This document shows, in pieces, positions 1 through 5,712 of a stretch of DNA of 13,504 bases (within the stretch, counting starts at the first letter, position 1; every line of letters begins with the position of its first letter). Source of the DNA: JBKHBQ01 sp046542305. GTDB lineage: Bacteria > Bacteroidota > Bacteroidia > Bacteroidales > 4484-276. The notes under the pieces are model-generated. The model was not told the DNA's origin, did not search any database, and worked only from the letters and a program-made list of their open reading frames with translations. The stretch lies in NCBI GenBank assembly GCA_046542305.1, contig JBKHBQ010000090.1, positions 1 through 13,504 on the forward strand, in the 5' to 3' direction. Made by a program: the position numbers and the translations under genes.

Positions 1-65
1 GCCATGCGGCTTGCCATTTAAGTGAAAGCAGCCACAACGCAGCTTAGCTGCACCATTCAGGAAAA

Positions 66-114
66 CATCAAACCTCAAAGATCAAACCTCAAAAATCGGA
101 CATCAAATACCGGC
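66..114. repeat. degenerate heptamer array, copy 1
   Basis: Seven consecutive 7-bp units keep phase: CATCAAA, CCTCAAA, GATCAAA, CCTCAAA, AATCGGA, CATCAAA, TACCGGC. The core is NNTCAAA. The array lies inside the larger 198-bp duplication. Confidence 0.75.
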
Positions 115-140
115 TCCCCAGCCTTCATCGTCGCCCTCAA

Positions 141-180
141 TTACACCTTACTCATGATATCGAGCCTAATAGTTTTCCAA
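141..180 (-). pseudogene. decayed duplicate of the sufD C-terminal codons
   Basis: Read on the minus strand, these bases translate as GKTIRLDIMSKV followed by TAA. The genuine sufD end is EKPVRFDIDMSKV followed by TGA. The flanking downstream sequence is also duplicated, so this is a copied gene end and not chance similarity. One codon is missing and the alignment becomes unclear beyond about position 180. There is no start codon or upstream coding sequence, so it is a remnant with no expected product. Confidence 0.6.
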
Positions 181-220
181 TGTGCGGTGTCTGTCGCAGC
201 CATGCGGCTTGCCATTTCAG

Positions 221-249
221 TAAAAGCAGCCACAACACAGCTTAGCTGC
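221..249 (-). terminator. possible weak terminator after sufD
   Basis: On the minus strand a GCAGC arm (249-245) and a GCTGC arm (230-226) are followed by TTTTA (225-221). The stem is only 5 bp with a 14-base loop, and an alternative small hairpin GCAGC-TAA-GCTG uses the same bases. It lies about 90 bp past the sufD stop. It could end the operon, but a sufS gene might also follow to the left of the window, as is common in this phylum. Confidence 0.25.
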
Positions 250-263
250 ACCATTCAGGAAAA

Positions 264-312
264 CATCAAACCTCAAACATCAAACATCAAAAATCGGACA
301 TCAAATACCGGC
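264..312. repeat. degenerate heptamer array, copy 2
   Basis: The units are CATCAAA, CCTCAAA, CATCAAA, CATCAAA, AATCGGA, CATCAAA, TACCGGC, in exact 7-bp phase. This is the 198-bp-shifted partner of the array at 66-114. Units three and four differ between copies, showing single-unit drift after duplication. Confidence 0.75.
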
Positions 313-338
313 TCCCAGTCTTAATCGTCTCCCGTCAA

Positions 339-1754
339 TCACACCTTGCTCATATCAATATCAAACCTCACGGGCTTTTCCATGGTGGAGCAGTGCAGGA
401 CGCATTGTTCGCAGATGGAAAGTTCGCCGCGCAGGCGTTTTTTGATCATGTCGTCGATGCGGATCTTGAGCGGTTCGATGCGGATGTGGTTGATCACCTC
501 GGCGGCAAAGGCATACATGAGCAGCATGCGGGCGTTGTCTTCGCCGATGCCGCGCGATTTCAGGTAAAACAGCGCATTCTGGTCGAGTTGTCCGATGGTG
601 GCGCCGTGGCTGCATTTTACATCGTCGGCGTAAATTTCGAGGAACGGCTTGGCGTTGACCATGGCCTTGTCGGTAAGCAGGATGTTCTTGTTGTTCTGAT
701 AGGCGTTGGTTTTCTGTGCATCGCGCCTTACCAGGATATGGCCGTTGAACACCGCGTGGGCGCTGTCGTCGAGAATGCCCTTAAACAGCTCATTGCTGAG
801 GCAGTTGGGGTAGGCATGGTCGATAAACACCTGGTTGTCCACCCGCTGGGTTTTGTCCATCAGGTAAACGCCCATTACATTGGCCTGGCAGTTTTCGCCG
901 TTGAGCAGCACGTGGTTTTCGTTGCGGATCAATCCGCCGTTGAGCGTAATGGAATTGGTGGACAGGTACGAATCGCGCTCCTGTTTGAAAAACATGGTGT
1001 TGATGAGCGTGGAGACATCGTTCTTGTTTTGGAGTTTGTAATGGTCGAGCCAGGCATTTTCACCAACGAAAACCTCCGTAACCGTATTGATGAGGCTTTG
1101 CTGGTGGTCTACCGAATCGTCGCACTGCACCAGTTGCAGGCGCGCGTTTTTACCGAGGATTACCAGGTTGTGGCTTTGCACCATGAGCTGTTTGTCGTGG
1201 TGAATGATGTTGACCATCTGCAGCGGGATATCCACCTGAACGTTGTCAGGCACATAAATAAATACGCCGTCGCTGGCGAAGGCGTTGTTGAGCGCTACGA
1301 AGCCGCTCTTTTTGTCGAAGGCGATCTTTCCGTAATGCGCGTCGATGATGTTCGGGAATTTCTCGCGTGCCGCAGCCATGCTGCCCACAATTAGCCCGTT
1401 CTTTTCCACTTTAATGGATCCGTTTTCGGAAATGTACCAGCCGTTGAGCAGCGAGATCATATCCGTTTGCAGGTGCGGAATGTCGCACTGGAAAATCTTA
1501 TCCAGATTAATGTCCTGCCTGAAGGAGGGATCGAAATAATAGTGGTAATCGGCATTGAGGGTTTTCTTCAGGTCGGTATGCCGCCAGTTTTCAACTTTTA
1601 TATCGGGAAATCCCTGCTGCTTAAACGACTCGAAAGCCTTCATGCGTCGCTCGACGATCACGGGCGTGTCGTTCCTGAAGATCGTTGCCTGGTTTTCCTC
1701 AAAAAGCCGGGTCATCTTATCTTTCAGTGGGATTTTTTCCGTTGTGATCTTCAT
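339..1754 (-). CDS. sufD: Fe-S cluster assembly protein SufD
   Basis: This 471-residue protein is the SufD subunit of the cytosolic SufBCD scaffold, which builds Fe-S clusters with sulfur delivered by the desulfurase SufS. The SufB/SufD beta-helix core ends in CSHGATIGQLDQNALFYLKS near residues 381-400; the His at about 383 matches the position of the functionally important His of E. coli SufD. The C-terminal helical segment (RGIGEDNARMLLMYAFAAEV) is typical of the family. The protein closes with a Cys-rich tail, CEQCVLHC, at about 448-455. The ATG is one base after the sufC stop, and an AAGGAG at 1766-1761 inside the last sufC codons lies 6 bases upstream, so sufC and sufD are probably translationally coupled. 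A decayed copy of its 3' end lies at 141-180. Identification is very secure. Confidence 0.96.
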   Translation of the reverse strand: MKITTEKIPLKDKMTRLFEENQATIFRNDTPVIVERRMKAFESFKQQGFPDIKVENWRHTDLKKTLNADYHYYFDPSFRQDINLDKIFQCDIPHLQTDMISLLNGWYISENGSIKVEKNGLIVGSMAAAREKFPNIIDAHYGKIAFDKKSGFVALNNAFASDGVFIYVPDNVQVDIPLQMVNIIHHDKQLMVQSHNLVILGKNARLQLVQCDDSVDHQQSLINTVTEVFVGENAWLDHYKLQNKNDVSTLINTMFFKQERDSYLSTNSITLNGGLIRNENHVLLNGENCQANVMGVYLMDKTQRVDNQVFIDHAYPNCLSNELFKGILDDSAHAVFNGHILVRRDAQKTNAYQNNKNILLTDKAMVNAKPFLEIYADDVKCSHGATIGQLDQNALFYLKSRGIGEDNARMLLMYAFAAEVINHIRIEPLKIRIDDMIKKRLRGELSICEQCVLHCSTMEKPVRFDIDMSKV

Positions 1755-1755
1755 G

Positions 1756-2505
1756 TTATTCTCCTTCCTTAATCCAGTCGTAACCTTTTGATTCGAGTTC
1801 CAGCGCCAGTTCCTTGCCGCCGGATTTTACCAGCCTGCCATCGAAAAGCACGTGTACGAAATCGGGGATAATGTAATCGAGCAAACGCTGATAGTGCGTA
1901 ATCACTACGGTGGCATTTTCGGAAGTCTTCAGTGTATTAACGCCATTGGCCACCACCTTGAGTGCGTCAATGTCGAGACCCGAGTCGGTTTCGTCGAGGA
2001 TGGCCAGTTCGGGCTTGAGCATCGCCATCTGGAAGATCTCGTTTTTCTTTTTCTCGCCGCCTGAAAAGCCTTCGTTCACCGAGCGGTTGGTAAGTTTAGA
2101 ATGAATGCCCACAAGCTTTTTGGCATCTTCCATCGCCTTCAGGAATTCGGTGGCAGATATCTGCTCCAGTCCGCGGTATTGCCTGATCTCGTTGATGGCC
2201 GTGCGCATGAAATTGGTGATGCTCACACCGGGAATTTCCACCGGATACTGGAATCCGAGGAATATGCCTTCGCGGGCACGGTCTTCGATGGGCATCTGCG
2301 TAACATCTTTTCCTTTGTAGAGAATCTCCCCCTCGGTAATCTCAAAAATATCCTCACGACCGGCAATCACAGCAGCAAGCGTGCTTTTGCCCGTGCCGTT
2401 TGGTCCCATGATGGCATGTACCTCACCGGGTTTCACTTCCAGGTTTAATCCCCTGATAATTTCCTTGCCAGCAATGGCAACGTGTAAGTTTTTTATTGAA
2501 AGCAT
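1756..2505 (-). CDS. sufC: Fe-S cluster assembly ATPase SufC
   Basis: SufC is the ABC-type ATPase that binds SufB and SufD; ATP-driven rearrangement of the SufBCD complex is needed for cluster assembly in the cytosol. The 249-residue sequence has a Walker A motif GPNGTGKST (34-42), a Q-loop Gln near 86, the variant signature FSGGEKKKNE (147-156) typical of SufC, a Walker B LAILDE (167-172) and an H-loop His at 204 in VITHYQ. Length matches the family. It is the middle gene of the operon: 132 bp downstream of sufB, with heptamer repeats filling the gap, and one base from sufD. There are no membrane segments, which fits SufC and not a transporter. Confidence 0.97.
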   Translation of the reverse strand: MLSIKNLHVAIAGKEIIRGLNLEVKPGEVHAIMGPNGTGKSTLAAVIAGREDIFEITEGEILYKGKDVTQMPIEDRAREGIFLGFQYPVEIPGVSITNFMRTAINEIRQYRGLEQISATEFLKAMEDAKKLVGIHSKLTNRSVNEGFSGGEKKKNEIFQMAMLKPELAILDETDSGLDIDALKVVANGVNTLKTSENATVVITHYQRLLDYIIPDFVHVLFDGRLVKSGGKELALELESKGYDWIKEGE

Positions 2506-2515
2506 GAGCGTTTTT

Positions 2516-2636
2516 GTTATCCGTTATTCGTTAATCGTTAAAGGTTATTTGTTATTCGTTATCCGTAAGTCCCTATTGCTTACTTCCTACTATCTACTGT
2601 CTACTGCCGACTGAAGACTGAAGACTGCCGGCTCTC
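2516..2636. repeat. two heptamer blocks between sufB and sufC
   Basis: Bases 2516-2564 divide exactly into seven 7-bp units: GTTATCC, GTTATTC, GTTAATC, GTTAAAG, GTTATTT, GTTATTC, GTTATCC. After 16 less regular bases a second block runs 2581-2636: TACTTCC, TACTATC, TACTGTC, TACTGCC, GACTGAA, GACTGAA, GACTGCC, GGCTCTC. The array fills nearly all of the gap between the sufB stop (2638) and the sufC start (2505), so on the minus strand it is transcribed between two subunits of one complex. No promoter or stable hairpin stands out. Confidence 0.8.
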
Positions 2637-2637
2637 T

Positions 2638-4086
2638 CTACCCGACGCTTCCCTCCAGACTAATGCTAAGCAGCTTTTGTGCTTCCACGGCGAATTCCAT
2701 GGGCAGCTTTTTCAGCACTTCCTTGGCGTATCCGTTCACGATGAGCCCGATGGCATTTTCTTCGCTGATGCCGCGCTGCTGGCAATAGAAAAGCTGATCT
2801 TCCGAAATTTTGGAAGTGGTAGCCTCGTGTTCCACAATCGACGATTTGTTTTCGTTCTGGATGTACGGGAAAGTGTGGGCGCCACATTTATCGCCCAGCA
2901 GCAGCGAATCGCACTGCGAGAAGTTCCTCGAATTTTCGGCACGCTTGGTCATGCGCACCAGGCCGCGGTAGCTGTTGTTGCTGTGTCCTGCCGAAATTCC
3001 TTTTGAAATGATGGTGCTTCGGGTATTCTTGCCGAGGTGGATCATTTTCGAGCCGGTATCGGCCTGCTGGTAATTATTGGTTACGGCCACCGAATAAAAC
3101 TCGCCCACCGAATTGTCGCCCATCAGGATGCAGCTCGGGTATTTCCAGGTGATGGCCGAACCGGTTTCCACCTGTGTCCACGAAATTTTTGAATTGGCGC
3201 CGCGGCATATCCCGCGCTTGGTCACGAAATTGTATATCCCGCCTTCGCCTTTGGCGTTGCCCGGGTACCAGTTTTGCACCGTCGAATACTTCACCTCCGC
3301 ATCCTTGAGCGCCACAATTTCCACAATGGCGGCATGAAGCTGATTCTCGTCGCGCTGGGGCGCCGTACAGCCTTCCATGTAACTCACGTAGCTCTCCTCG
3401 TCGCCTACGATCAGGGTCCGCTCGAATTGCCCGGTATTGGCGGCGTTGATCCTGAAATAGGTAGACAATTCCACTGGACAGCGTACACCTTTGGGGATGT
3501 AGCAGAATGATCCGTCAGTAAAAACGGCCGAGTTGAGTGCCGCGAAAAAGTTATCGGTATAAGGCACCACCGTGCCCATGTGTTTTCGTACGAGATCGGG
3601 ATATTTTTGGACCGCTTCGCTGAACGAACAGAAAATAATCCCAAGCTTCTCAAGGGTTTCGCTGAATGTGGTTTTTACCGAAACGCTGTCAATCACTGCA
3701 TCTACGGCTACACCCGTCAGGCGCTTTTGTTCCTCGAGCGAAATTCCCAGTTTTTTAAATGTATCCAAAAGCTCCGGATCCACCTCGTCGAGGCTCGAAA
3801 GCTGCTCTTTCTTTTTGGGGGCGGCATAGTAAATGATGTCCTGGTAATCGATGGGCGGATGGTGCAGGTGTGCCCAGTTGGGTTCTTTCAGCGTTTGCCA
3901 GTGCCTGAAAGCCTTCAGCCGGAACTCGAGCAGCCACTTGGGTTCGTTTTTCTTTTTCGAAATAAAGCGGATAATATCTTCATTGAGGCCCTTGGGAGCC
4001 GTATCCATCTCGATATCGGTATAAAAACCGTACTTATATTCTTTGGTGGTGAATTCCTTTAGTATCTGATTTTCGTCGTTTGCCAT
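2638..4086 (-). CDS. sufB: Fe-S cluster assembly protein SufB
   Basis: SufB (482 residues here; about 495 in E. coli) is the main scaffold subunit of SufBCD and takes up persulfide sulfur for Fe-S cluster assembly. Family blocks visible are EYKYGFYTDIEMDTAPKGLN near the N-terminus, WAHLHHPPIDYQDIIYYAAP, FFAALNSAVFTDGSFCYIPK, and the C-terminal CGAHTFPYI with Cys at about residue 401, followed by EHEATTSKISEDQLFYCQQR with Glu near 421. These match the Cys and Glu shown to matter in E. coli SufB. The frame is open to a farther ATG at 4170, but MANDENQILKEFTTKEYKYG is the normal SufB start, and the candidate -7 promoter element at 4138-4131 would lie inside the longer version, so I chose 4086. 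First gene of sufBCD, divergent from thiL. Confidence 0.96.
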   Translation of the reverse strand: MANDENQILKEFTTKEYKYGFYTDIEMDTAPKGLNEDIIRFISKKKNEPKWLLEFRLKAFRHWQTLKEPNWAHLHHPPIDYQDIIYYAAPKKKEQLSSLDEVDPELLDTFKKLGISLEEQKRLTGVAVDAVIDSVSVKTTFSETLEKLGIIFCSFSEAVQKYPDLVRKHMGTVVPYTDNFFAALNSAVFTDGSFCYIPKGVRCPVELSTYFRINAANTGQFERTLIVGDEESYVSYMEGCTAPQRDENQLHAAIVEIVALKDAEVKYSTVQNWYPGNAKGEGGIYNFVTKRGICRGANSKISWTQVETGSAITWKYPSCILMGDNSVGEFYSVAVTNNYQQADTGSKMIHLGKNTRSTIISKGISAGHSNNSYRGLVRMTKRAENSRNFSQCDSLLLGDKCGAHTFPYIQNENKSSIVEHEATTSKISEDQLFYCQQRGISEENAIGLIVNGYAKEVLKKLPMEFAVEAQKLLSISLEGSVG

Positions 4087-4130
4087 ATCTGTGTTCCGTT
4101 TATCTAAAATCCCTGTAAAAACAAGGTGTG

Positions 4131-4138
4131 CAAAGGTA
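4131..4138 (-). promoter_or_regulatory. candidate -7 promoter element for sufBCD
   Basis: The minus strand reads TACCTTTG here, a full match to the Bacteroidota -7 consensus TAnnTTTG. It sits 44 bases upstream of the chosen sufB ATG. No good -33 TTTG was found at the usual spacing, so only the -7 element is claimed. Confidence 0.5.
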
Positions 4139-4230
4139 CGCTTTTTAAAGTATTTATGTACCGTAAACAACGTATGAACGATTAAATAGTTCAGGGATTG
4201 CCCTATTTTCGAAGCTGCTAAGATCAGCAG

Positions 4231-4263
4231 TTTCAGGCACTGTTGGTGAATTGATTACCTTTG
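4231..4263 (+). promoter_or_regulatory. candidate promoter for thiL
   Basis: TACCTTTG at 4256-4263 fits the TAnnTTTG -7 consensus. TTTC at 4231-4234, one base off the -33 TTTG, lies 21 bases upstream. Transcription would begin about 20 bases before the ATG at 4292. Confidence 0.5.
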
Positions 4264-4291
4264 CGGGAAATTCAGAAAGACATTGTAAGTT

Positions 4292-5344
4292 ATGTTCGAA
4301 GACCGCGATAAACACAAGACCGACCTCTCCACGCTGGGCGAATTCGGGCTGATCGATCACCTGACCAGAGAGGCGAAAACCAGGCATGCCTCCACCATTA
4401 CCGGCGTAGGCGACGATACGGCCGTGATTGATGCCGGCGATAAATACATGCTCGTAACCAAGGATCTGCTGCTCGAAGGCATTCATTTCGATGTAAGCTA
4501 TACGCCGATGAAGCATCTGGGCTACAAGGCTGTGGTGGTGAACCTGTCGGATATTTATGCCATGAACGGCACTCCCAAGCAAATTGCCGTGGGACTTGGT
4601 ATTTCGAGCCGCTATACCCTGGAAGCGCTTGAAGAGCTGTACGAAGGCATGTACCTTGCCTGCGAAAAATACAATGTGGACATGGTGGGCGGCGACACCA
4701 CCAGCAGCGTACAGGGGCTGGTGATCTCTATCACCGCCATCGGCGAAGTGGAAAAAGACCGCGTGGTGTACCGGGGGCCGGCGCTGGAAAACGACCTGCT
4801 TTGCGTTTCGGGCGATCTGGGGGCAGCCTATGCCGGGCTGCTGATCCTGGAACGCGAAAAAACCGTGTTTAAAGCCGATCCCAATATGCAGCCCGACCTC
4901 GAAGGCCATACTTACATCCTCGAAAGGCAGCTGAAGCCGGAGGCCCGCCAGGATGTGATCGCACGTCTGCGGGAGATCGGCGTGAAACCCACAGCCATGA
5001 TCGATATTTCCGACGGGCTGGCATCAGAGATCAAGCATATCTGCAAACACTCCGACCTGGGATGCGAGGTGTACGAGAAACAGATCCCTATCGATCAGCA
5101 TACCTACGATACGGCGCTGTCGTTTAAAATGGACCCGACCACCTACGCCATGAACGGCGGCGAGGATTACGAACTGCTGTTCACCATCCGTCCCGAAGAT
5201 CATGACAAAATAAAGGAAATGGCGGAGATCAGCGTAATCGGCCATATGACCGACAAAAACGCAGGTATCAACCTGATCACTTCCTCCGGTCCGGTGGTGG
5301 AGATCAAGGCGCAGGGCTGGGATCACCTGAAAAGGGAAGAATAA
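4292..5344 (+). CDS. thiL: thiamine-monophosphate kinase ThiL
   Basis: ThiL transfers a phosphate from ATP to thiamine monophosphate to give thiamine diphosphate, the active cofactor; it is a soluble cytosolic enzyme. The 350-residue sequence shows the PurM/ThiL-family Mg-ATP and substrate blocks: GDDTAV (40-45), SDIYAMNGTP (86-95), GGDTTSS (133-139), MIDISDGLA (236-244) and NGGEDYELLF (288-297). Length agrees with the family. It stands alone, divergent from the suf operon across a 205-bp intergenic region; no other thi gene is in the window. The following 368 bp before uvrC contain repeats and no clear terminator. Confidence 0.96.
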   Translation: MFEDRDKHKTDLSTLGEFGLIDHLTREAKTRHASTITGVGDDTAVIDAGDKYMLVTKDLLLEGIHFDVSYTPMKHLGYKAVVVNLSDIYAMNGTPKQIAVGLGISSRYTLEALEELYEGMYLACEKYNVDMVGGDTTSSVQGLVISITAIGEVEKDRVVYRGPALENDLLCVSGDLGAAYAGLLILEREKTVFKADPNMQPDLEGHTYILERQLKPEARQDVIARLREIGVKPTAMIDISDGLASEIKHICKHSDLGCEVYEKQIPIDQHTYDTALSFKMDPTTYAMNGGEDYELLFTIRPEDHDKIKEMAEISVIGHMTDKNAGINLITSSGPVVEIKAQGWDHLKREE

Positions 5345-5400
5345 CCGAAGTTTTATAGGTTGATGGCTTCAATACTCAAATAATGGAATGTTTGAAAGCA

Positions 5401-5476
5401 GCAGTGAATACTGCGGGGATATACCAGCGAAGCGAACCTGCCTCGCCGGCAAGGCGGGTGCTTCGCCGAACGCGGA
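5401..5476. repeat. REP-like hairpin element, long copy
   Basis: The element starts with hairpin GCAGT-gaat-ACTGC (5401-5414), then a larger hairpin with perfect outer arms GCGAAGC (5427-5433) and GCTTCGC (5460-5466). Nested within is a near-palindrome of about 22 bases at 5437-5458 centred on CGCCGGC. A shorter relative lies at 5582-5635. I see no coding function. Architecture resembles REP-type elements, but no known family is recognised. Confidence 0.6.
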
Positions 5477-5484
5477 TTTAAAAT

Positions 5485-5540
5485 GATTTACGATTGAAGA
5501 TTAACGATTGGTGATTGCAGATCTGAGATCCGTAGTTGCA
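5485..5540. repeat. degenerate heptamer array between REP-like elements
   Basis: Eight units keep 7-bp phase: GATTTAC, GATTGAA, GATTAAC, GATTGGT, GATTGCA, GATCTGA, GATCCGT, AGTTGCA. The shared core is GATTNNN. It sits between the two REP-like elements in the thiL-uvrC gap. Confidence 0.7.
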
Positions 5541-5581
5541 TGGCATAGTGAGACAGGTTAAGCTACAATCAAACTAAGAAT

Positions 5582-5635
5582 GCAGTAAATACTGCGGAAA
5601 CATATCAGAGAAGCGGGTGCTTCGACGAACGGCGG
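5582..5635. repeat. REP-like hairpin element, short copy
   Basis: This repeats the layout of 5401-5476: hairpin GCAGT-aaat-ACTGC (5582-5595), then GAAGC-gggt-GCTTC (5610-5623), then CGAACGGCGGG. It lacks the roughly 22-base nested palindrome of the long copy, while the flanking bases align. Both copies have the same orientation, 181 bp apart. Confidence 0.6.
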
Positions 5636-5712
5636 GAATTACATCAGCTAAATAAATATAATAATCTCAGACGTAAATAAACGTTATTTCCGAAACTGAA
5701 ATACAAATCATT

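Larger units (their letters stand above)
1..378. repeat. tandem duplication, 198-bp offset, spanning the sufD 3' end
   Basis: Bases 1-118 recur at 199-316 with only scattered changes. The similarity continues, more diverged, from 119-180 into 317-378. Copy 2 therefore runs through the real sufD stop codon (339-341) into the last dozen or so sufD codons, and copy 1 carries a decayed version of the same codons. The offset is 198 bp both at the left edge (1 and 199) and at the two stop codons (141 and 339), as expected of a tandem segmental duplication. Each copy holds a GCAGC/GCTGC inverted repeat and a heptamer array. Copy 1 starts at the window edge, so more copies could lie to the left. No gene is supported in 1-338. 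Confidence 0.85.

Noticed and set aside
22..324. Plus-strand ORF of 100 codons with an internally repeated protein sequence
   Set aside because: The protein repeat is only the translation of the 198-bp DNA duplication. The frame holds heptamer arrays and a decayed sufD end and has no family resemblance.
393..1394. 333-codon plus-strand ORF
   Set aside because: It lies wholly antisense to sufD, which matches its family over its full length. The antisense frame is a by-product of sufD codon usage.
2516..2636. CRISPR-like array
   Set aside because: Units are 7 bp and contiguous, with no spacers and no cas genes nearby.
4087..4170. 28-codon N-terminal extension of sufB from the ATG at 4170
   Set aside because: SufB proteins begin at the MANDENQ position, and the candidate -7 element at 4138-4131 would lie inside the extension.
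4154..4909. 251-codon minus-strand ORF
   Set aside because: It is antisense to thiL and overlaps both promoters of the divergent region; no recognisable motifs.
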